Positions 25,352 to 36,400 of a stretch of 64,000 bases of DNA are shown piece by piece; the first letter of the stretch is position 1, and every line of letters starts with the position of its first letter. The stretch spans positions 24,634,201 through 24,698,200 of the forward strand of contig OY821771.1 of NCBI GenBank assembly GCA_963682175.1, in the 5' to 3' direction. Both the position numbers and the translations under genes were made by a program. The notes under the pieces were generated by a model. That model had not been told where the DNA came from. It searched no databases and worked only from the letters and a program-made list of their open reading frames with translations. The DNA is from Triglochin maritima. Lineage: Eukaryota; Streptophyta; Magnoliopsida; Alismatales; Juncaginaceae.

Positions 25352-26756
25352 TGTTGAACGTTTTATTTAAACCGCAAGTGCACGGCCGCGATGAAGCGGT
25401 GGCAAGTACGGGTCGTCCTCAGGGAGGTGAGTAGCCTCTTGCTTGTACGAAATCAAGTGACAAAATAGGGAAGAGAAAGATTGATTATGCTAACCTACGC
25501 TACACTACGCTAAGAAGTATGAAATGTGAAAGAAGCAAACAAACGATGAAATAAGAACTAAGCTAAGAACAAAACAAGAATGCTGGAATTTCAGGAATGC
25601 AAAACCCCTAAGGGGTGGAGTGAGTGCACACATGCAAAGAGGTGGGTGTAGAATACATTCTTTAAGCACATGAAGGTGGTGTTTATCAAGCATAGGAAGT
25701 GTCTAAATGTTATGGCAAAACCTATCAATCTATTCACCAACTTAGTTGATTAACATTTACATATGCAAAGTGTTTATTTCAGAACCTAAACAAGCATGAG
25801 AGGTGTCTAATCATTTTGGCAAAACTCATCAAGTTGTAAATTCTATCCTAAACAAGCAAGCATACATTCATGTTTAATCAACACATTAAAGCATTCATCC
25901 CATTCTCTAATGCATGTATGTACATCTACTCCACCCCCCAAAGGGGATGGAACTACTCACTAAACATTACACTAATTATTAAACTATGGAAAGAAAGCAT
26001 ATTAAAACTAAGCTAGAATTAAAAGACGATTAAACTAAAATATGCATAAACAATAAAAGAAGCATAAAACAAACAATGGAAGAAACACAAAACTTTATTG
26101 ATAAAATGACTCACATTAAAAGTAGCATCCTCCTACTTTAGTGTGTGCTTCAAGGCCTCACTTCTAGTAGGAAGAATAGCCACTTAAAATATGGAGTGCT
26201 TACAATAGGAGTTGAAGAGTTCTACTTATAGCCATGGAAAAAGCTAATCCGGGACAATCCCCCGATGTGGGACTAAACAGATACCACAAATAGCCTAAAC
26301 ATCCTCTAATACATGTGCGGGAGAAATTTGAGCGCATTTGGGCCAAAAGTGACCGCCCATTAGCGGTCTTGGACCGCTAATTAGCGGTCTACAGTGTCCG
26401 GATCGCTCTGGAATTTCTTGTGGGCTTTTCTGGAAGGCTTTGTTGGTATTTGATGCATCTATTTTGCATGTTGGAGCTCCGACCCGAATAGAATTGTCAA
26501 AATACTCCCCATAATGGTGTGAAGTATTCTGTTTTACTCTTAGGTCCCTCTGTCTTACGATCAGGTCCTTCTCCTTTGCATCTTGGTCCCCAGATCTCAC
26601 AATCCAGTCCTTTTTCCCAGCTTTTGGGTCCTTTAAAGCTTCATCTCTTCAAACCTAATTATTCCTGAAAACTAAACATAAAACTCGTAACATAGCATTG
26701 TTTAGGTGAAAGATAATGGATATAAGACAAATATGAGCATGAAATGATGTCAATCA
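25352..26756 (-). repeat. LTR (5' LTR of the minus-strand element)
   Basis: 1405 bp, about 99.5% identical to the other LTR by eye. Read on the minus strand, a TATA-like GGCTATAAGTAG lies at 26233-26222, with the palindrome pair 26389-26351 about 120-165 bp upstream of it in the presumptive U3. AATAAA occurs at 26099-26094 and again close to the end. The R/U5 boundaries cannot be set from sequence alone. Confidence 0.93.
26222..26233 (-). promoter_or_regulatory. TATA-like element in the 5' LTR
   Basis: GGCTATAAGTAG on the minus strand, at the right place to drive transcription towards the primer site. The equivalent sequence is present in the other LTR. Prediction only. Confidence 0.5.
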
Positions 26757-29700
26757 ACAAGCGAAGCAGGAGGAGGGAGATGAGAGAAAGAGAAGGAGGG
26801 AGGAGAAGGAGACGAGAAGGAGAAGGAGAGAGAGGACAAGGAGAGAAGAATAAGGTCACACAGAGAGAAGGAGAAGGGGAGAGTAGATAAGGAGTGAGAG
26901 GGGAGGACAATGGGGGTGAGAGGGGAGGAGAGCGAGAAGGAGACGAGGAGAGGAGGGACAGGGGAGGAGGAGGAGGAGGAAAGAGAAGGAAAGAGAGAGA
27001 AGAAGGAGGAGAGCGAGAGAGTACGATAGAGTGAGAGAGGAGGGGAGAGAGAGATGGACAAGGAGAGAGAAGTAGAGGGAGAGGGAGGAGGGAAGGAGAC
27101 GGAGAGAGGGAGAAGAGCGGAGATGGGAAGGAGAAGGAGAGAGAGGGAAGAGAAGAGAAGCAAGAGGAGAAGGCAAGCGAGGGAGAGAGAGACAAGAGAG
27201 AGAAGGAGAAGGAAAAGGGGAAAGAGAAGGAGGGGTATTGAAGTAGAGGAGAAGGAGAGAGAGGGAAGGAGATTGAAGACGAAGAGTGAAGGATAAGGAG
27301 AGAGAAGATAGAAGATAGAAGGGAAGAGAGAATCAGAGAGAGGAGTGAGAAGGAGAGAGCGCGGGGCAACAAGAGAGTGGAAAACAAGGAGAAGGAGGGG
27401 GGAGAGAGAGAAGGAAATGGGGAAACAAGGAGAGAGGGAGAGACGGAGGGAGAGAGCTAGAAGGAGAAGGAGAGAGAGGAGAGGTGGACAGAGGGGGAGA
27501 GAGTGAGAAGGGCAAGGAGAGAGGGAGGAGAGATGGAGAAGTAGAGAGAACAATAGAGAAGGAGAGCGATAAGGAGCGAAACGGAGAAGGGGAGAGAGTG
27601 AATTAGAGCGAGAAGTGGAGAGAGGAGAGAGAAGGAGACTGTGAATGAAGGAAAAGGAGAGAGACATAGAGAAGGAGAGAGGGCGAGGGAGTCGGTAAGT
27701 GAGCTAGACGGAGAAAGACAAGGAGAAGGAGAGAGAGAAGGAAGAGGAGACTGGAAGGGAAGGAGAGAAGGAAAGAGGGAGGGAGAAGTAGAGACAAAAG
27801 GTAAGGAGAGAGAGAAATAGAGAGAAGGAGAAGGGGGAGAGACAAGGAGAACGAGAGGAGTGAGAGAGAGTGAAGGCGACGGAGAGTAAAAGAAAAGGGA
27901 GGAGGAGGAGAGAGAAGGACAAGCGAAGCAGGAGGAGAGAGATGAGAGAAAGAGAAGGAGGGAGGAGAAGGAGACGAGAAGGAGAAGGAGAGAGAGGACA
28001 AGGAGAGAAGAATAAGGTCACACAGAGAGAAGGAGAAGGGGAGAGTAGATAAGGAGTGAGAGGGGAGGACAATGGGGGTCAGAGGGGAGGAGCGAGGAGG
28101 AGACGAGGAGAGGAGGGACAGGGGAGTAGGAGGAGGAGGAGAGAGAAGGAAAGAGAGAGGAGATGGAGAAGAGCGAGAGAGTACGATAGAGTGAGAGAGG
28201 AGGGGAGAGAGAGATGGACAAGGAGAGAGAAGTAGAGGGAGAGGGAGGAGGGAAGGAGACGGAGAGAGGGAGAAGAGCGGAGATGGGAAGGAGAAGGAGA
28301 GAGAGGGAAGAGAAGAGAAGCAAGAGGAGAAGGCAAGCGAGGGAGAGAGAGACAAGAGAGAGAAGGAGAAGGAAAAGGGGAAAGAGAAGGAGGGGTATTG
28401 AAGTAGAGGAGAAGGAGAGAGAGGGAAGGAGATTGAAGACGAAGAGTGAAGGATAAGGAGAGAGAAGATAGAAGATAGAAGGGAAGAGAGAATCAGAGAG
28501 AGGAGTGAGAAGGAGAGAGCGCGGGGCAACAAGAGAGTGGAAAACAAGGAGAAGGAGGGGGGAGAGAGAGAAGGAAATGGGGAAACAAGGAGAGAGGGAG
28601 AGACGGAGGGAGAGAGCTAGAAGGAGAAGGAGAGAGAGGAGAGGTGGACAGAGGGGGAGAGAGTGAGAAGGGCAAGGAGAGAGGGAGGAGAGATGGAGAA
28701 GTAGAGAGAACAATAGAGAAGGAGAGCGATAAGGAGCGAAACGGAGAAGGGGAGAGAGTGAATTAGAGCGAGAAGTGGAGAGAGGAGAGAGAAGGAGACT
28801 GTGAATGAAGGAAAAGGAGAGAGACATAGAGAAGGAGAGAGGGCGAGGGAGTCGGTAAGTGAGCTAGACGGAAAGACAAGGAGAAGGAGAGAGAAGGAAG
28901 AGGAGACTGGAAGGGAAGGAGAGAAGGAAAGAGGGAGGGAGAAGTAGAGACAAAAGGTAAGGAGAGAGAGAAATAGAGAGAAGGAGAAGGGGGAGAGACA
29001 AGGAGAACGAGAGGAGTGAGAGAGAGTGAAGGCGACGGAGAGGAAAAGAAAAGGGAGGAGGAGGAGAGAGAAGAACAAGCGAAGCAGGAGGAGAGAGATG
29101 AGAGAAAGAGAAGGAGGGAGGAGAAGGAGACGAGAAGGAGAAGGAGAGAGAGGACAAGGAGAGAAGAATAAGGTCACACAGAGAGAAGGAGAAGGGGAGA
29201 GTAGATAAGGAGTGAGAGGGGAGGACAATGGGGGTGAGAGGGGAGGAGAGCGAGAAGGAGACGAGGAGAGGAGGGACAGGGGAGTAGGAGGAGGAGGAGA
29301 GAGAAGGAAAGAGAGAGAAGAAGGAGGAGAGTGAGAGAGTACGATAGAGTGAGAGAGGAGGGGAGAGAGAGATGGACAAGGAGAGAGAAGTAGAGGGAGA
29401 GGGAGGAGGGAAGGAGACGGAGAGAGGGAGAAGAGCGGAGATGGGAAGGAGAAGGAGAGAGAGGGAAGAGAAGAGAAGCAAGAGGAGAAGGCAAGCGAGG
29501 GAGAGAGAGACAAGAGAGAGAAGGAGAAGGAAAAGGGGAAAGAGAAGGAGGGGTATTGAAGTAGAGGAGAAGGAGAGAGAGGGAAGGAGATTGAAGACGA
29601 AGAGTGAAGGATAAGGAGAGAGAAGATAGAAGCTAGAAGGGAAGAGAGAATCAGAGAGAGGAGTGAGAAGGAGAGAGCGCGGGGCAACAAGAGAGTGGAA

Positions 29701-31052
29701 AACAAGGAGAAGGAGGGGGAGAGAGAGAAGGAAATGGGGAAACAAGGAGAGAGGGAGAGACGAAGGGAGAGAGCTAGAAGGAGAAGGAGAGAGAGGAGAG
29801 GTGGACAGAGGGGGAGAGAGTGAGAAGGGCAAGGAGAGAGGGAGGAGAGATGGAGAAGTAGAGAGAACAATAGAGAAGGAGAGCGATATGGAGCGAAACG
29901 GAGAAGGGGAGAGAGTGAATTAGAGCGAGAAGTGGAGAGAGGAGAGAGAAGGAGACTGTGAATGAAGGAAAAGGAGAGAGACATAGAGAAGGAGAGAGGG
30001 CGAGGGAGTCGGTAAGTGAGCTAGACGGAGAAAGACAAGGAGAAGGAGAGAGAGAAGGAAGAGGAGACTGGAAGGGAAGGAGAGAAGGAAAGAGGGAGGG
30101 AGAAGTAGAGACAAAAGGTAAGGAGAGAGAGAAATAGACAGAAGGAGAAGGGGGAGAGACAAGGAGAACGAGAGGAGTGAGAGAGAGTGAAGGCGACGGA
30201 GAGGAAAAGAAAAGGGAGGAGGAGAGAGAAGGACAAGCGAAGCAGGAGGAGAGAGATGAGAGAAAGAGAAGGAGGGAGGAGAAGGAGACGAGAAGGAGAG
30301 AGAGGACAAGGAGAGAAGAATAAGGTCACACAGAGAGAAGGAGAAGGGGAGAGTAGATAAGGAGTGAGAGGGGAGGACAATGGGGGTGAGGGGGGAGGAG
30401 AGCGAGAAGGAGACGAGGAGAGGAGGGACAGGGGAGTAGGAGGAGGAGGAGATAGAAGGAAAGAGAGAGAAGAAGGAGGAGAGCGAGAGAGTACGATAGA
30501 GTGAGAGAGGAGGGGAGAGAGAGATGGACAAGGAGAGAGAAGTAGAGGGAGAGGGAGGAGGGAAGGAGACGGAGATAGGGAGAAGAGCGGAGATGGGAAG
30601 GAGAAGGAGAGAGAGGGAAGAGAAGAGAAGCAAGAGGAGAAGGCAAGCGAGGGAGAGAGAGACAAGAGAGAGAAGGAGAAGGAAAAGGGGAAAGAGAAGG
30701 AGGGGTATTGAAGTAGAGGAGAAGGAGAGAGAGGGAAGGAGATTGAAGACGAAGAGTGAAGGATAAGGAGAGAGAAGATAGAAGATAGAAGGGAAGAGAG
30801 AATCAGAGAGAGGATTGAGAAGGAGAGAGCGCGGGGCAACAAGAGTGTGGAAAACAAGGAGAAGGAGGGGGGAGAGAGAAGGAAATGGGGAGACAAGGAG
30901 AGAGGGAGAGACGGAGGGAGAGAGCTAGAAGGAGAAGGAGAGAGAGGAGAGGTGGACAGAGGGGGAGAGAGTGAGAAGGGCAAGGAGAGAGGGAGGAGAG
31001 ATGGAGAAGTAGAGAGAACAATAGAGAAGGAGAGCGATAAGGAGCGAAACGG
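26757..31052 (+). repeat. GA-rich satellite, block C (about 3.7 monomers)
   Basis: Continues block B in phase after the LTR element. GGTCACACAG lies near 26856, 28018, 29174 and 30327. Monomers are 1153-1162 bp and carry the left-domain variants GGTCACAC and ATGGGGGTGAG (one copy reads ATGGGGGTCAG near 28071). The block ends with the left target duplication of LINE-2, ATAAGGAGCGAAACGG at 31037-31052. No gene is seen. Confidence 0.95.
31037..31052 (+). other. Target-site duplication of LINE-2, left copy
   Basis: ATAAGGAGCGAAACGG, repeated at 37244-37259. The satellite phase is identical on both sides. The first A may partly belong to the poly-A tail. Confidence 0.88.
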
Positions 31053-32580
31053 GGGATAAGAATAGAGAAAGAAGTAGAAGGAGTGGAAGAGAGGAGGGAT
31101 GGAGGGGTCCTAGGGTTCCTAGGTCCGTTCTTCACCGTTCTTCACCATTTTTCCAACTAAATCCACCTAAATCGAGCGTTTTCTTCTTCTTTTCTTTCTT
31201 TTGCTGTTATGGAGCTTGCAAAGATTATGGGAGTGTTTCCTACCGATTCCTACATTGATTCACGAGAAAAAATAGGAGCAAATGGTGATCCAAACTCGCG
31301 GGTTGCGCAACAAGGAGAGAAACAAAAATTACTACTACAACAACAAAATCAAGACAAACAACATGGCCAACATGGAGAGGGAGGTGGTTCTCAACCATCC
31401 TTGATTGTGGGGGTAGAGTCAACTGAATCCAACCACGTCCTACATCAAAAACAAGGGGACCATGGGAGTTCAAGGGTGCGGGTGGGGCAGCAACAACAAC
31501 AACTAGTTGCACAAGAGAAGGAGGTGGCTCCTCCATCACCTCCACGCAAGTGGTCCGAGCTTTTCACCCCACAACAACCAAAGCCACGTACGTCTTTGGA
31601 GTTTGTCCCACCATTGGAGCGCAAAGGAGCAAAGATGGCAGCCATTACATGTGAAGATATGGGGGAAGCACTTGGCGCTTGGAGGAAGGTGCTAATGGGA
31701 TCCTTTGTGGGGTTCAACCCGCACCTACCCACCCTTGAGAAGCACCTAACAAAGCTTTGGAGGGTGTCCGGGTCCTTGGAAATTGTACTGTGAGGGGGCA
31801 ACATGATGATCTTCCGGTTTACATTGGATTCCGACCGAACTTTTGCTCTAGAAAATGGTCCATGGTTCGTTAAAGGGGCGCCTCTCATACTAAAGCCATG
31901 GTCGACCGAGAAGAAGGATCAAGACAAGATTGGAGTCGTTCCAATATGGATTCGTTTCCCCGAGCTCGATCTCAAGTTTTGGTCGAGGAAGCTTATTGGA
32001 ACCCTAGCTAGTGTCTTGGGCAATCCACTCTTCATGGATAAAAACACGGCAATGGGTAGAAGGCTTGCATATGCTCGAGTGTGCATTGAGGTCCAAGGGA
32101 CATTTGACTACCCACCACATGTCATAGTTGCAAATGAAAAGGAAGAAGGAGAAGTGGTGCGTGTTGAGTACGAGTGGAAGCCACCACATTGTTCACTTTG
32201 CTCCACGTTTGGCCATAATCAAGGTGCATGCAAGGGAGGGGGATCACGCAACTTGGTGAAGAAGACATGGATAGTGAAGGGCAGCAACAAAACGGATGGA
32301 AGTAGAAGTGGTGAGGGGAGTGAAAGTATGTATGGGACTCTAGCAAAGGAGCTTGAGGATGGGGAGGAAACTCGAGGAACAAGGGGGGAGCTAGAGGTTG
32401 AAGAAGATGGCCCACAAACGGAGGTACATGGGGGTGCAAACGGCGGGTTGGATGGTACCAATAAGGAAAACGGAGGGGGTTGGTCGTTGGTAGGTGGGAA
32501 AAGGAGTCCAAATGGGGAAAATCACGTGAAGGCTATTTATAGGAGGGGACAGTGCCACTTTCCAACCACTACAAAGGAGG

Positions 32581-32880
32581 GGGAAAGTGTGCAACGGTCT
32601 CCAACACCTCTTGTCTCTTGTGGGGCTGAAGGTACACTAGGGAGAGTGGGTTTTAATGGTAAGGACAAGGAGATACACTTAGAATGCACAATGGGAAAGG
32701 AGGAAGGCCCATTTTCGTCCCAACCAAATGGGGAAAGAGTGCAACGGTCTCCAACACCTCTTGTCTCTTGTGGGGCTGAAGGTACACTAGGGAGAGTGGG
32801 GTTGAATGGTAAGGACAAGGAGGTACACTTAGATTGCAAAATGGGAAAGGAGGAAGGCCCATTTTCGTCCCAACCAAATG
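32581..32880 (+). repeat. 150-bp tandem duplication inside LINE-2 ORF1
   Basis: Two consecutive 150-bp units (50 codons) each begin with GGGAAAG.GTGCAACGGTCTCC and end with the segment GPFSSQPNG. LINE-3 and the left half of the mosaic element carry one unit. The duplication keeps the reading frame. Confidence 0.85.
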
Positions 32881-33435
32881 GGGAAAGTTTCAAACCAATG
32901 GCACAAGAGATGAGTGGAGGGGTAAAAGGAAATGGGAGTTTGGCTCACCTAATGGGACAAAAAGTGAGTGGAGAGGCTGAAGTGAGTGGGAAGTTGCACC
33001 AAACCCATGGGTTAGGAGGTGTGGAATCCGAATATGTGGGTGCACCAAAGGAAGGGAATGTTTGTGGAGGCTTACGTGGGCAAAGTGTGCATGGGGAGTG
33101 CTTGTCTTTGGAAGTACGTGAGTTTGATGATGGGAAGGGGAATGGAAAGCATGGGAGATTGAAGGGGTTGCGTTCGCCAACATGCATGGCTCCTCCAACT
33201 ATGTGCTCTCCAAATAAATATGATGTGTTGGCATCATTTGGGGAGGAGAAAGTGCACGACAAGGGAGGGGGAAGCATGGAAGAGGAGGGTACTAGTGGCA
33301 ATGAACTTGGATTGGCAAGCATATTACACTCCCCCCATCATCGGTTGATCTAGAGAATGCATCTCCTCCGGAGACATTTAGGCATGTGCGGGAAGGCGAA
33401 TTGGTGAAGCGAAAGAAAGCAAGCAAGGGTACGAA

Positions 33436-33466
33436 GGGACCTCGGTCCCCTCCACCACAATCATGA
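33436..33466 (+). promoter_or_regulatory. Hairpin plus ATGA stop/start overlap, LINE-2
   Basis: GGGAC-CTCG-GTCCC (33436-33449) is followed after 13 bases by ATGA (33463-33466), the ORF2 start overlapping the ORF1 stop in the ancestral frame. Proposed translational coupling signal. Confidence 0.6.
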
Positions 33467-36400
33467 AGTTGCTTTGTTGGAACGTGCGAGGTGCCAATCT
33501 CTCGGGGCGCACACATATGTTCCGTAGCAAAATAAGACGAGAGAATCCGGATGTGGTGTGCTTTGTTGAGCACAAAGTGAAGAGTGGTAAACTTACAAAT
33601 TTTGCTCGTGCGGTTTGGGGAAATGGGCGTTGGTGCACAAATGATGATGTGTGTCCATGTGGTCGCATCATAGTAATGTGGAAGGAGGAGGTGATCAAGA
33701 TGGAGTGACGAAGTGCTTCGAGTCAATATGTTCAAATGAGGGGTGAAGTTTGCGCAAATGGTGTTAGTGTGGATCTATTCGTCATCTATGGTGCAAACAA
33801 CTATTTGGAAAGAAGGAGACTTTGGGAGGAGGTTCAAGTGAATCGTCCTCCTATGGACACACCTTGGATGGTGGTAGGTGATTTCAATTGTATTCGTTGG
33901 GACCATGAAAAGAGTGGAGGAGGGCGTTTCAACTTGAGGGCGATGAAGGAGTTGAATGATTTTATAGAGGAGTCCGAGCTTTTGGAGGTGCGCACGGTTG
34001 GGGAGGAGTTCACTTGGTCTAATTCGTCGAGGGGAGTGGCACGAATCGAGACACGGATTGATCGGGCGTTATGCTCCAAAGAATGGGTGGAATGGTTTCC
34101 GGAATGCTTTTGCACGGTTGGGGACAACGAACTAAGTGATCATCGACCATTAGTGGTTAGATGTGACCATGAGGGAGTAAAGAAGAAGAAGGCTTTTCGT
34201 TTTGTGAATGCATGGACAAAAGAGGAGGATTTCCTTCATGTGGTTCGAAAAGCGTGGGGAGTGTATGTGGAAGGTACACCAATGTTCAAAGTAGTGGGAA
34301 AGCTAGATGAGGTGAGAGTGGCGCTTAAGAGTTGGGCTTATGAGAAATTTGGAAACACAAATGAATGGGCAAGTAAGGCGAGGGAGGCACTTGAGGAGGT
34401 TCGGAGAAAACTTATGGTGGACCCAAACTCGACTATGCTCATCATCAAAGAGCGAGCATGCATTGAGGACTTCACGCGAGCTTTAACATTTGAGGAGTCA
34501 CTTGTGCGGCAAAAGTCACGAATACAATGGCTGAATGAGGGTGATTCTAACTCTCGCTTCTTCCATGCAACCTTACGTGTTCGAAGGGCTATAAATACAA
34601 TAAGATGTGTAGAGGAGGGAGGCGAGGTGATTGAGGAGGAGGGTGCTATCCGGGAGGCCTTTCGAAATCGATTTGCCAAGCTCTTCGCCAACCAAGCCCC
34701 AACGACACCTTTACACACTAACTTTTTTTTTCCTTGTCTTACTAGGTCTGAGGGTGATTTTCTTACCCATGCCGTGTCCGAGGAGGAGTTGGAAGGAGTG
34801 GTGATGAGAAGCAATGATGATAAGGCACCGGGGCCGGATGGTTTTAATGCACGATTCTTTAAAGCTTCTTGGTCGGTGATAAAGAAGGAGGTGTTTAACG
34901 GGGTTGCTTCAGCCATGAGGGACACGAAGATTCTCAAGCGCGTCAACTACACGTCCATTACACTCATCCCCAAGAAGAACACCCCCAAGTGCGTCGATGA
35001 CTATAGGCCTATCTCATTGTGCAACATGCTCTACCGTTTCATGTCCAAGATTATGGCAAACCGATTGAAGAGTGTGGTACCACGCTTGGTGGGAGAGGAG
35101 CAAAGTGTGTTTGTCAAGGGGCGCAATATTGGGGACAATATCCTATTGGCACATGAGTTGTGCCATAAAATGCATCTTGAGGTGGGACGCGGACGCATGT
35201 GTCTACAACTTGATCTTAGGAAAGCGTATGACTCGCTATCATGGGAATTCTTGGATGCGGTCCTTGCACGCTTTGAGTTTCCCTCGAAATGGAGAAGATG
35301 GGTGGCGGCTTGTGTGAGAGCATCCTTTGTGGTAAATGTGAATGGCCAAAATTCAGCTTCGTTTGTGGCAAAGAATGGGCTTAGGCAAGGGGACCCGATG
35401 GCACCGTATCTATTTGTGCTTAGCATGGAGGTCCTTAGTGCTCTTGTAAAGGAGGAGGTGGCTGCCGGTAGACTCACTCCGTTAAGGTGTGGCAAAGAAC
35501 GGATTTCTCACCTCTTGTTTGCCGATGACGTGATGGTGTTCGCCGAAGCTACAAAGGAGAATGCGATCACTATAAAGCGCATTATGGACAAGTTTGAAGC
35601 TATGTCGGGCCTTCGGTTGAATACGGAGAAGAGCAACCTATTCTTAGGAGGGGACCATAGGGATAAAGAGTGGATTGCTAACTTCCTTCAAATGAAACCG
35701 GCCGGTCTACCGGTTAGGTACCTTGGGCTGCAATTGATATCTTCCCGTTTGAGCAACCGTCATTGCCAAAGCCTTGTGGCAAAGGTGAGGGCAAAGTTGA
35801 GTGAGTGGCGAAGGGGACTTCTCTCTATGGCGGGTCGGGTGGAGTTGGTTAGGAGCGTGCTTGTCTCCTTTAGTGTATTTTGGACTTCGGCCTTCTATAT
35901 ACCACGAAGCATCTTGGGTGAGATTGAGAGTATCATGACGCACTTCATTTGGGGAGGAGAAAAAAAGATGGTACTCGTGTCGTGGAAGGATATATGTACT
36001 TCCAAGCTCGAGGGTGGGCTTGGTATTCGACGTCTCACCGAGTGGAATGATGCCGGGTTGCTGCGATTGTTTTGGATGGTGGCGGCAAGCCAGCCATCTC
36101 TTTGGGTAAAGGCTATCCGGAGCAAGTATTTGCGCAACAAGAGTGTGTGGCATGCTAGACCGCCGGCTAGTTGTTCTTGGGCTTGGAGTTGGAGAGGTGT
36201 TCTACGCCTCCAAGCTAAAGCACGAGAAACATTCTTCTTTGAGATTGGGGATGGCACGAATGTGCGCTTCTTTGAGGATCCATGGTGTGGGAGGCCTTTC
36301 ATTTGCGAGGAGCAAGGTGCTAGATTTCACTACGATATGGGGGTTCCCTTGGACACAAGGGTGTCCCACTTCTTGGGAGAGGATGGATGGAGGCTGCCAT

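Larger units (their letters stand above)
19678..26756 (-). mobile_element. Non-autonomous LTR retrotransposon, minus strand, young
   Basis: A complete 7079-bp element with a 5-bp target duplication ACAAG. Its LTRs start TG and end CA. The primer site lies beside the right-hand LTR, so transcription runs from right to left. Internal order on the minus strand: primer binding site, leader of about 1.1 kb, a 503-codon gag-like ORF, then about 1.6 kb without a significant ORF, a polypurine tract, and the second LTR. I see no protease, reverse transcriptase, RNase H or integrase, so it must depend on an autonomous partner. The tRNA-Asp primer and the gag C-terminal region suggest a Ty3/gypsy relative of the Athila/Tat type, but with no pol domain this stays tentative. 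Confidence 0.92.
31209..33466 (+). pseudogene. LINE-2 ORF1, one nonsense codon and one terminal frameshift
   Basis: Gln-rich N-terminus, then PPSPPRKWSELF, a DUF4283-like domain (FNPHLPTLEKHLTKLW, GPWFVKGAPLILKPW, VPIWIRFPELDLKFW, NPLFMD.NTAMGRRLAYARVC) and a CCHC knuckle CSLCSTFGHNQGAC. An in-frame TGA at 31791-31793 replaces the CGA present in LINE-3 (IVRRGGN becomes IVL-stop-GGN); the frame then runs on to 33353. A run of six C at 33331-33336, seven in LINE-3, moves the last 37 codons into another frame that ends in GPRSPPPQS at TGA 33464-33466. The C-terminal half contains a perfect-phase 150-bp tandem duplication (32581-32730 / 32731-32880). Confidence 0.88.

Noticed and set aside
19678..26756. 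Autonomous LTR retrotransposon.
   Set aside because: No reverse transcriptase, RNase H, integrase or protease motif is found on either strand of the 4.3-kb internal region.
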